Shown one piece after another: positions 13,901 through 25,900 of a stretch of 64,000 bases of DNA. The DNA is from Dicaeum eximium. Taxonomy: Eukaryota; Chordata; Aves; Passeriformes; Dicaeidae. The DNA lies in the NCBI GenBank assembly GCA_013396995.1, contig VWZP01004518.1, forward strand, positions 329,835 to 393,834, given 5' to 3'. Every line of letters begins with the position of its first letter. Position 1 is the stretch's first letter. A model generated the notes under the pieces. It worked only from the letters and a program-made list of their open reading frames with translations. It was not told where the DNA came from and searched no databases. The translations under genes and the position numbers were made by a program.

Positions 13901-16900
13901 ATGGTACTCCCTTCTGTCAGTCCTTTGCTTGTTCTTCCTTTTCTGGGAATTGATTTGAGTCAAGGATTTGCAAACATACTACCAGGAAAGTAGATTTTCA
14001 CAGGGTAATTTGACCTAAGGAGTTTTAAATCTAATTTGTAGATTTTTTCTCATCTACTTAGCAGCATGGGGGTTTTGTTGTTTTTTTTTCTTTCAGGTAT
14101 CATACAGGCTTTTTGATGACATGGGGCTGTTTGAAACTTTTAAAATACCAGTGAGGGAATTTATGAACTACTTTCACGCCTTGGAGTGTGGATACCGAGA
14201 GATACCTTGTAAGTAAAAATTCCTGGCAGATAATGATGCTTCCTTAAAGTTTTGGGGATTTTCCATACACTTTTGTGTTGAAGCCTTTCTTCTTGCATTG
14301 TAAAGCTACTTTTTTTCTTCTAGTATATCATGACCAAATGGGTGGCTAGGCAGAGGCTGGTGCTGAACCACTGCCTGTTATCTTTTTTTCTTTATATTTC
14401 ATCTTTTACATTGCTTCATAATTCATGGCAAAAACCTGCACAAGCCAGAAATCATATAAAGCTATTTAAGTAAAGACTGTTTCCTAATAATGAAAGTGTA
14501 CTCCAGTGCCCCAGTTGAAGGTTCTTGAAACATTTAACCCCCTAAAGACAACTTGGATTTTTACACAGTAGCAGTGCTATGCTTCCAAAAGAGATGAGCT
14601 TTATAAGCAGAAAAAATATGCCCAAAACATGAGTGAACCCTGTTCTGTTACTACAGCTTAGCTGATATTTTTCAGTGGGAAACACTTATTCACTGAAAAA
14701 CCTGTTTTCAGTCATCCCCAAAGTATTTACTAATTCAAATCAAATTTATCAAAGTGCTTCAGCTGCAAAAGACTCATGTTTTCCCAAGGGTTAGGAGTTA
14801 TTGCCCCCTTTAGCTGGCAGATAAACCCAGCACTGAGGATCATAGACACCCTGTTTTCTCTACACTCACAGAAAAATGTGAGAGACATCATTTTAAGAAG
14901 TCATGTAGTGTCTCTGTCAAAATATTAAATACCAATTGGAGCAGCTACAGTGGGAAGGATTTAAGGAAAGCTGCCTCAAAATGCCTTCAGCCAGGTGGTT
15001 TGGAGTCTGTTCTGGGAAAGTGGGAGACCCAATTTCAATCCTTTCCTTGTGTTTGAACTGGATCAGGGATCTAAAGCAGCAGATCACAGCCTGGGGAGGT
15101 TAGAGATGGAAGTCCCACAGCCTGAAGCTATTCCTTTCTGATTAAAACATTGAACTACTCATAGAGTCTCTGGGATTTTTGTCAACCTAGCACTCTATTT
15201 CCTTGTTTTGTTTTGTTTTTTTTTTCTTAAGTGGTTTTTGTTTTACTAAAGAGGACTCCCTAATACAAAATCAATTTATCTTCTTTTTTTTTTTTTTTCA
15301 TTTCTGTGAAAAAGGCAAAAACAGCTCTGATGCTCGCGCTAATGTTGGTTTTGTCTCTGCTGGACTGACTGCCACACGGTACCCACTAGATGGTGCTGAA
15401 ATCCCTCTGTCAGAAACCCCTGCTCTTTTATAGCTGGATGCTTTTCTTCCCATCACAGATCACAACCGAATCCATGCCACTGATGTTCTGCACGCCGTGT
15501 GGTACCTCACAACCCAGCCCATCCCGGGGCTCCCCACTGTGATCAACGACCACGGCTCAGCAAGCGATTCAGGTAAACCTCAATGTTGTCCTCCTAAAGC
15601 TCCTCTCATTACATCTGCTGTGGGAAAGCCAAGGACTGAGGATTGCATGCAGAATTTTCTGCAATCTGTGGTGCTGAAGTTCCGTAGCACAATGGATGTT
15701 GAAGGTGTTCAGGTGTGTTTGTGTAACTTTATAGGGAATGGAAATTTTCCTCCAAAACCTAATACTTAACATTCAATGATGTGTGAATGCAAGCCTTTGT
15801 GGTCACCCTTAATGACAGATCTTTGTGACCATTTGATTTTTGCAAAAGGTTTTTATTTTTGCAAAAGGTTTTTATTTTTGCAAAAGGTTTTTTCCCCAGG
15901 AAAACTGTATTATTAGTGCTTTTCAGTGCTGTACCAGAGGCAGAGTAGACTTAAATCCTTAAACCCTTCATTGTTTTGTATTCTACAATTTCTGGGGCAT
16001 GCAGGTAGTGCTGTGCACTTGCCACTGCTTAGCTCTCATGAAGTGCCCTTTGCTTTTCCTCACTATCTCCAAATAAAAAGTCTTGTTACCATCAGGAAAT
16101 TGCTTTACTAGGCTACTCTTCTTCTGTATTATGGTTGCTCACTACAGGAAGCTGTTCTTCTTGCATTTTTTTTATTAACTTCTCCATGTTCAGCTGTGGT
16201 AACTAGAGGACCTGTCTGTGTTTTGTGGGAGTTCTCAGAGAGTTGCTGGAAAAGCAGGAGTTTGTTCCATTTCTGTGTTTTGTTTTGTTGGGGCTTTTTG
16301 GTTGGGTTTTTTGGGGTTTGGTTTGGTTTGGTTTGGTTTGGTTTGGTTTGGTTTTTTCCTGTGGTGTTAAATGGTTTTATTCCTGAAAAACTTTATTAGC
16401 AAGGGATTTCAGTGGCTTTGTAGGTGAGGTAGAATGAAAGGGGTTGAGTTCTGGGGCTTTTTGATGTTTGTTATTTGAAAGACATTGTTCAGCCGCTTGC
16501 AAGATCCATTAAAGGATGTTCAGATTAAATTAGAAAAGCATCTCAGTATCTGTCTCTGACAGGTATGCTCAAGATGCTTCAAAAAGAGAATGATAAGAGG
16601 ATTATCAGCAAAGATCCAAAGTCTAGACATCTTTATTGGAAAACGTGCACTGTAATTTAATTATTAAATTCTAGTCCATTGCTTTAAGGACTATTGGTGT
16701 CTCATAAACTTGTCTACATGATGAAAGAAATTAGAGAAAAGAGTGGGAAGATCAAGTTTTTATATAGTTTGAGAATAGGTTTTGCTAGATGGCTGGAAGA
16801 ACCCCAGGTGGGATCAGAATTTGTTCCTTTCCAACTGTCTGTCTTATTGTACTGGATCATAGGCACAGAAAGCACTGAGGTCAGGCTGCATTTATTCTTC

Positions 16901-19900
16901 CTGTAAATTTGCTCCTTCTCTCCCTGCATTATTGCTTCTGTTACAGTAGGTGGCTGAAAAAGCAGCACTGGATTTTTTTTACCGTTTTCACTGATTTCTT
17001 TCCGCTCAGATTCCGACAGTGGGATCACTCACGGGCACATGGGCTATGTGTTCTCAAAGACATACACTCCTACAGATGACAGCTACGGGTGCCTGGCTGG
17101 CAACATCCCTGCCCTGGAGCTGATGGCTCTCTATGTGGCTGCAGCCATGCATGACTATGATCACCCAGGAAGGACCAATGCCTTCTTGGTGGCCACGAGT
17201 GCTCCTCAGGTAAATAAATCCCAGGCAGTGCTGCTGCACAGTTTGGAGGGTCTCGATGACAGCTTTTCCTTGCTAGTGGTGCCTGTGGCTTCCATTGAGC
17301 ACAAGTCTATGCCAAATATTTTGACAGAGCTTGTCAAAGTGACAGAAATAATCACTTCACTTTTGGATTGCTGGTAAGAGTCTTCTTACACACCCTCAGT
17401 TAGCAGAGCTGTTAAGAAAGGCACTGATAAACTGTTGTCAGTGAAGAAGGTAAAGCTCTGCTGACTGATAGAGAATCTGTAACTGTGGAAGAATGGAAGA
17501 ATTATTCTACCAACTAATGCACAAAAAGATTACATAAAACATCCCAGTTGTGTAGCTGACTGCTTTGCAAGTTAATTGTGCATGATCATAACACATTTTC
17601 TGTTGTTTCTATAGAATATGAGCAGCTGAAGTCTTTTTATGAAAGTATTTGGAGGCAGGGAGTGGAAAATCATCTCAGTGTTATAAATGTAGAATTGAGG
17701 CTTGCCTGAGGTTACACAGAAGTTGCTGCCAGTCCTGAGAGTGGAATTCAGCAATTCTGAGTCACTCTTTATTGCCTTAATCGTGAGATCATCTTTCCTT
17801 ACTTTACACAGCTGACCTGCCTGGCTTCAGCACACTGTGCTGAAAAATACTTCTATGAATCAGGAAATACAAAACAAATATCTTAATGGTGGCAGGTTGG
17901 GTAGGGATGCAAAAATTCTAGATTTACTCTCCAACTTGCAACCAAACTTCTTCTGTCACCAAGAGCAAGTCACCTGAACTGGTTCTGGTATCAGTTTGTG
18001 TCTATGAATTGATAGAAATGCTTCCCATCCTTGCAAAACATTTCTGTGATCAAGAGCTTTGATACGCTGGCCAGGTAAACAGGAGAAGACATATCCTATC
18101 TTTAAATCTAATTGTAAGAAGCAAGTGCTATATCTCTGTGCTTGTAAAAATCAGAAAAGGAGGTTAGATGATTAGCTTTAATGTATTGACTCTAATTTGA
18201 AAATAAATTAATAGGAAAAAAATAATTCTCTTCTTATTTTCTGAATGGAATTACCATCACTATGAGAATTACCTATCTTATTTTGGTAAAGATTTCACCC
18301 ATTTTGGATTTTAGCACTGAGATATTTGTCAGGCTGAGTATGTGTTTTCAGGCTGCAAACTGGAATTTCATCTGTTTCTGTGTTTGGAATCAGTCCTACA
18401 CGCATACACCTGCCTGGTGCAATTACCGAGGAGCAGTAATTCCTTAAGTGAGGATAATTCTGAGAATCAGGGAAGCATACACCTATGTCATATTTGCCAT
18501 TAACCTGTGGCCTGAAGCAGGATGATCTGTTGCTGTGATTTTGCTAAGGTGATTTTGCTGGGATGATTTTGCTGAGATGATTTTTTTAGGATGAATTTGC
18601 CAAGATGATTTTGCTAGGATGATTCTGCTAGGATGATTTTGCTGAGATGATTTTTATAGGATAATTTTGCCAAAATGCTTTTGTTAGTGTGATTTTGCCA
18701 CGATGATTTTTCTAGGATGATTTTGCTGAGATGATTCTGCTAGGATGATTTTGCTGAGATGATTTTGCCGAGATGGTTTTGCCGAGATGGTTTTGCTGAG
18801 ATGATTTTGCTGAGATGATTTTGCTAGGATGGTTTTGCCAAGATGACCTTGCTGAGATGTTCCTCAGCTGCCTCTGCCCACGTTGCTTCCGCAGGCGGTG
18901 CTGTACAACGACCGCTCCGTGCTGGAGAACCACCACGCTGCTGCTGCCTGGAACCTCTTCATGTCCAGGCCAGAGTACAACTTCCTGGTCAACCTGGACC
19001 ACGTGGAGTTCAAGCATTTCCGCTTCCTCGTCATCGAGGCCATCCTGGCTACTGACCTGAAGAAACACTTTGATTTCGTTGCTAAATTCAACGCCAAGGT
19101 GAGATTAGTTTGGGTTTCTGGGGCCTTGGTAGCATCCAGCAAAAAGTGTTTCTATTTCCTCTGAATGTGCTTTTGGCTGCTGTAAAATGCTGAATAATAA
19201 TCTGGCCTTTCTGTTGGGCTTTACTCATTTAAAGTTAGTGACACAGCTTCTCTTCTTATGCATATTTACTTTTTCTCAGAAAGTGGTTTAAGACTAAAAG
19301 TATCACTAGCCATTTTTACATTCTACTTTTCAACGTTGCTTTCTTGTTCACTGGCACTTTAGACCTATTAGCAAAGCACTCAGGGGGGAAAAAGAAAAGG
19401 TGTTATTACCCAGTTTCCATAATGGCTGCTTTAAGTGAATTTTTACTAATTCAGTCGTACTGTTGTATTATCAAAGCAGAAATCAGAACAGTTTTAACAT
19501 TCTAATTTCAAATGCAGTGAAAGCATGGTCTTCCTTTCCTTTCTCTTTCCAGAGTGAAGTCGTGGAAGATCTTTCCTGCATGCTCCATTCAGTGAGCCAT
19601 AAAATCAAATCCTGAGAAACCATTCTTAAAAACTGTTTACAGTTTCAACCTAACTTATTGGAAATCAGCTCCTCTTAAGATATTTTAATAAATCCCATCA
19701 CCGATCAAAACTGTTGGCATGTTAACTAGATACCTGCCTTTGGATCTGGTACTGCCCTCTTGTTCCTTGTGAGAAAACCCCAAGAACAGTGTGTTTTGTA
19801 CCTGGGATCTCTTTTGGTGTCACGTTTTGGTGGCATGGTTAAACTGTTTTCCTGGGGCATTACTCAGGATGGATCTGTATGCTGACACTTTGAAGCCTCC

Positions 19901-22900
19901 ACATGTATGACTGGTTTTGTTTTCCATTTCCCTGTAACATCTCTCTTTGCCAGGCTTTAAGAAGCTGTGGAGAAAGGCCCTAGATGTGGTCCAGGGTAGA
20001 CAGAGTACTCATCTGTAGATCCATAAAAGTCTGAGCTCCTTCTGCACCCCTTCTAGTCACGTCCCTTCCAGCCTTAACCTTTCTGCTTTAATTTAAGAAC
20101 AGCTGACAGTATGTGTCACTTTTTCTTGTGAAAGGTATGGGAAAAATAGAGAAAAGGAAAAAGGGAGAGAAAATAGAGAAAAGGAAGTCGTTTCAGCCAT
20201 AGTTAGATCAAACAGGGAAATAAGCTCATTACACACATCTTCACGCAGCAATCAAATCATCATGATATTTTATAGTAGTTTATATTTATACACCAATAGG
20301 TATCAACTTCTTGAAAAATGTCATGGAAAGATTGCATTTGTTTGCTTTCTTACTAAATGCTTTCAAACAGGTAAATAATGTGCTGAATATTGACTTCTTA
20401 TTATTCATCTCAATGTTCCTTGGTTTTCACTTATTTTTCCTTTTCCATATTGTTAATTCCAGCCTGGGATTACTCACCTGCTTATGCTAGTGATTTTGTT
20501 AAATAGCTAAATACATTGTGCAATCCCCCAGGTCAGATCTTCCTTTTTAGCCTGGGATTACCACCGTGGTTTCCTTTGTCCTGTCTCCCAGGTGAACGAC
20601 GACGTTGGGATTGACTGGACCAACGAGAACGACCGCCTGCTGGTTTGTCAGATGTGCATCAAACTGGCTGACATCAACGGGCCTGCCAAGTGCAAGGACC
20701 TGCACCTGCAGTGGACAGAAGGCATTGTCAATGAGTTTTATGAACAGGTAAATGCACTCCAAAGCTGCATGCCTGGTGTTCTGGAGCATGGCAGTGAAAA
20801 ACCACAGAGAACAGGGTGAAGAGGTTGGCTAGAGTCACATTCATCCATTTTTTTGCTGGACCAGTGAAAGTCCATTTGTCACTGAAGTTCCTGATGCATC
20901 CTCAGAGACCTCTGACGATGGTGTTTCCACAGGCTGAACTGTTCAAGTCTGGCACTGTGGACAAGCACTGGCATGGTGAACAAGTGTTCATTTCCTCTTG
21001 TTTTCCCTGTTGTCAGTCACCATGGCTGTCTTTTCCCTCTTATTTAGTGCAAACCATGTGCTCATCCTTCCTTTTATGTTCTTTGAAGACATCAGCTCGT
21101 TGTCATGGCTCTCCTCTGCAGTCTCACAATTCTGTTGATGTGTAGTCTCCAAAAGTGGACACAGCATCCTCATTCAGATGATCTAAACAGCAGTGGGATT
21201 GTTTTAGCTTCCCTGCAGGCCACACCTCTGTTCACACCACCAGAGCCTTTATATGCTGAGCAGGACTGCAGCACTGGCTTTCAGCTCATCACAGGCCAGC
21301 AACATCTGCTCCCTGCACATTGATCCCGACCCCCATATCAATTTTACAGCAGCATTTCCAGCTCTCAGAGGTTTGTCAGTACAACTGCACTAATTACCAA
21401 GGCCATGCCGGTGGCACAAGGAAGGAGGACAGGCACAGGTTGATTTACAAAGTCCTGGGAATACAGCCAGGCACTGCTCCTCTTCTAGGTGTAAGGGAGC
21501 CCTTAATTGAACCTTTTCTCTTTATAACCTATTTAGCCCTGCTGAGTGCAAGGGTCAGGGCTGCTCCCACACTATTCCTGATTCCTGAGTGGGAACATTT
21601 TTAATGTTCTGGTCAGATTAAACTCCACATCCTTTCTTTTCCAGATGAAGCAAATGGGCTAAATCAGTGAACAAGACAACCCACACACTTCTCAGGGAGA
21701 CTGTGCAGTAACTTGAAGTCACAGACTAATCCCTTTTAAAGCTTTTTCAACTTCCCTTCAATTTTCTGCACTTACAGTTTGGAAAAAAAAAATCCAACCA
21801 GGATTTGCTGCTGCCTTCTGGAGTATGCAAAGAGACAGGGAAAGGGATGTAATTCAGACATTGACCTGAAGCTTCTTCATTTCTTTCAACTCTCCCAGGA
21901 AAAACAAAGTACAACGAACCTTACATTTAGTATGAATATAGCTGGTTCCATTTTTGTTTTCATTTTTTTTCTTAAACAAAGAGAGTGTGTACCAAAACAA
22001 CCTTCATGTCCCAAATTTTCTTTCAGAAATGCTTTTCTTCTTCATTACAACTGTTCCAACAAACTGTACTTCACAGTTCTGGTGGTGATCATAGCTTACG
22101 TGGGTGATTAGTGCATGCAGACAGAAGCAGTTAACCAGATGTATAATATGATTTTTATTTTTTCCAATAAAAGCTATATCAGAGGGAAGTGCCCCAATAT
22201 ATTAATATCATCAAAGTGTTGGGGAGTGAATCAAGCTTGTGATGATACAGATGTGGGAAGATATTGTGTTATCTGTTCCACAGTACGGAATATTGCGTTA
22301 TTTTCCATTCATCAGAAATGGGACCCAAAACAGAGAACATTCTCTTTCTTGGACTTGCTTTTGGAATTAGGGAGGAGAAGCTAGATTCTCAGTTTCTTTT
22401 ATCTCCATTAAAGTCTGTTTTTCTTTAATGTAATATGCTACAAGAGGTGTATCAAACCACGTTCACCATGCTTTTGAGCATTAGATTTTTTCTGTGACTG
22501 GAAAAGTCTTCATAATCTCATTTGTAAAAAGGAGAATTTTATGGGAGGTTTGAATTTCCCTGGAAGTATTATCAAAAGGCACACATATGTGAATTCAGCC
22601 TATGCCGTGAAAATCATTAAATACTTTGTTACAATAAACACCAATTCCTTTGGAGAATTTCACTGCCATATAAATAAAAACTGCTTATTAAAAATGTTTT
22701 GTTTTAAAATATTCAAAATCCTGTGTCCTATTGTTGCAGGATGTTTCCTTCTCTTCACATGTCCAGGCTAGACAGGATAGACGTATTAAAATAAGACATA
22801 CGAAACATATTAGACATATTAAAATAAAAAAAAACTACACTGCAAGATGTTTTACATAATAATTTGTGTTTTAACAGACCAATAAAAAAGAATTGGTAAG

Positions 22901-25900
22901 CATTTCAACAGTCAGCTTTCCTCCCAGTTCACAATTAGGAAATCTCAGATGTGTTTCTGTAAAGAGCAAGCTGTCACCTCTTCTTAATTTGCTTGCTATT
23001 TCAAGAATGGATGGCATGTTTCAGTGTTTTGTCAACACAAATATTTTGTTTCTAATGATTGAACATAACATTTCAGGGTTGGTCATTATAAAATTAACAA
23101 ACAAAACACAGAGAAATGAGGTATTTGCTGTACATACTCCAAAATTTAGCTCTCATTTTTTGGCCTTCACCAAATACAGATACAGACAGGGTGTTGGTCA
23201 GCTATGAAGACCATTGCGTTTGAAAAATTTACATTACAAGGCAATAAATATAAGCAAAGTATAACATAATGGAAACAGAAAATGCATCTCCAAATTCTAA
23301 CCTATATCCTTAAATGTAGAACTCTGTATTGTATTACAGCATTCAGTTGAAGTTTTTCATGAAGTTTTACTTTCTCTTACTTTATTTTATCATGAGAAGA
23401 GAGAGAAAAAACTTGTCTTATGCCTCCATCTCCACCTCTTCCCCCAAAAAAGCTAGCAAAAGCTTCATGGGAAGGATTTACTGGTTTTGAACAAATGGAT
23501 GTCATACATTGCTTTCATAGGGATCATTCTAATAGTCACAGGAAACAAATATTTATGACCCAAAGCCAAGAGGACATCTCCAGGTTACTTTCAATAAGGA
23601 TGAAGTTAATAACAAAACTAGTCTGGTAAGATAGCCCTGTCTTGTAGAAGTTGTCTTATTCCCTGTAAACAAGGTTGTTGTGAGCTAACAATCACACAGT
23701 CAGAAGGGATTTGTTTGAAATAATGTGAAGAAAGAAACAACAATTAAACAACAAAATTAAACAAATAAAAAAAATAACAATTTTCAAGTTTTCACACGGT
23801 GTAAAGTTCAGGGCTAGGGACATCCTTCTGCAGAGTCATTACCATGCTTGTTAAATTCATGTTATTGGCAGTGGGCTGGTGTCAGCTCCTGCAAGACAAG
23901 AGCTGTGACTGTGAGCAGTGGCACGATGGCACTGCAGCAGTGCTACAATGGAAGTGCCAGGTTGGCATTTAGGTGTCGTTCTCCCTGCATTTTTGATGGG
24001 CTGGGTATGCTTTGCTCCTTCTTGTGCCGTAGTTTGCTTTGTTTAGCTCGGAGAAATGAGGGCTGTTTTTGTCTGCAGGGTGACGAGGAGGCCAGCCTGG
24101 GGCTGCCCATCAGCCCCTTCATGGACCGCTCTGCCCCGCAGCTGGCACACCTCCAGGAGTCCTTCATCACCCACATCGTGGGACCCCTCTGCAACTCCTA
24201 TGATTCCGCAGGGCTGATGCCAGGAAAGTGGATAGAAGATAGTGATGAGTCTGGAGACACTGATGAGCAGGAAGAGGAGGAAACAGCAGAAATGGAAACT
24301 TGTGAAAATGCCGAATCCAGTAAGTTGCTGACGCGTCTGTTTTCCAACAAAGCAAGTCCCGTGTTGTGACCAAAACACCAAGCAGAGGCTGTGAGCTGGC
24401 CAGGTTCAACAAGGGCCCCCTCCAGGGTGGCAGCGAGTCAGTGCTGTCCTTGGTGAAGCTGAAGCCACTTACGTTGTTGATGCAGATGCTCTGTGGTTTC
24501 AGCACCAACGTGGTTCATATCTACCACTTATTTCTACCTCAGCTGGGGTTGCTGGTGGTGGATCATCTGTCTGTGCATGGGGGCTTTCTAGACTGGTGTT
24601 TCTTTTCTAGAAATTTTTCTAGACTAGTCTTTTCTAGACAGTCTTTCAGGACTGGTGTTAATAGACTGCAAGAATTTCAGTTGAAGAAAGGGATGTTTGG
24701 GAGAAGTTTTCTCAAGGAAAACACTCACCGTTTCCATGAGTTAACATAAGGAACAGGAATAACAGAATGAGGATCTGAAATGCTGATGCAGTGAAAGAGT
24801 TTTTAACAATGGAATCATCTTAATGCAAATCTCTTCAAGGTAACATGGAGAAGAGTGGGAAGAGAATTGGCACTGAGCATTGCTGTGTTGTGTGTTGGGA
24901 GCTGCATCACTTGGCTAATCAGTAACTAAAGCTCATATCTTCCTGCCTCTCCTCTAGAAAGGCAACATTGCCAATATTTGCTGTAGAGAGATGAAAGTTT
25001 CTTACCTTGAAAGGAGATATCAGGCACTTGAGGGAAGTGATTTTTAAGAGAAAATACTGCAATGGTAGACCTCTTCCTTTTATCAGTTTAATCCTGCATT
25101 ACTTTTTTCTTTCTTTCATGTTCTTTCTCCCTTTGAATTTTGTACTACTGTTCCTTTATTTCCCTCCCCTGAGCCATCTTTCACTCTCTCCCCTGTATCC
25201 AGAAGTTTTAGGAAACAGCAGCCTTAAGTGCGCTCTTGAAATACCAACACATAGCTTCTTCCCTCAACAGCCTCAGTTCTTCTGTTCTTTCCCACACACT
25301 TTCGTGCCCTGCCTGGGCACCATCCCTGTTTTCTGCTGGGAAACCTGAGAAAGATTTGATGAGTGCAATAAGTCACATATGGATGTGGAGCTAAAATCTA
25401 TGTCTTCTGGTGTGGAGGATTAACCTTTTATCTCTAGTAAGATCTGGAGGTAAACAGTTTGTGTTTAAGAAATCATTGCTGTTTTTCACACACACACATT
25501 CCCACCTGCACATATTTTAAGTTTAGCACGTTGACACGCACAAAAAAATCTCATAGAGAACAGGAAACATCAAGTAGTATAACACACATGGGTTAATTTA
25601 GCACCCTATGATCTCTCAGTTCTGTAACAGGCAGAGCCACATGTTTGTGGCAGACTGGCCTTTATGGAAGTGCCCACTGGGAGGAAATGTATGCAGCTGG
25701 TAATTAACATAGACCCCAAAGCCTGAAACTGATGCTGCTGTATTTTAAAAAATGGTTAAGGATGTTCTCATATATGCATGATTTGTCTAACCTTACCCTG
25801 AAATCCTTGGCTTCGTTTCATCTCATATCTCTATTCACTTATCCTCTGTATCACCATTAGTGGAGTCACATGATGCTGTTTTCAGATTAAAAGCACTGAT

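Larger units (their letters stand above)
15573..17009 (+). other. PDE3A: PDE3A intron after visible exon 7
   Basis: A 1.4-kb intron that splits the PDE3-specific insert. It holds the 19-bp tandem repeat and the GTTTG microsatellite listed separately. Confidence 0.75.

Noticed and set aside
16313..16356. GTTTG repeat considered as interstitial telomere sequence
   Set aside because: The vertebrate telomere unit is TTAGGG. This is a different pentanucleotide and recurs near 49500 as an ordinary microsatellite.
18712..19142. Frames of 118 and 92 codons on the - strand
   Set aside because: One is translated minisatellite plus antisense exon, the other antisense of the PDE3A exon at 18895-19098.
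19553..19615. Exon-like stretch after a good acceptor (ctctttccag) in a PDE3A intron
   Set aside because: PDE3A reads directly from 19098 to 20592 without missing residues. The stretch has a stop after about 20 codons and no matching donor.
23848..24078. Upstream extension of the PDE3A exon frame to an ATG at 23848
   Set aside because: Intronic read-through. Homology and the acceptor at 24076-24078 put the exon start at 24079.
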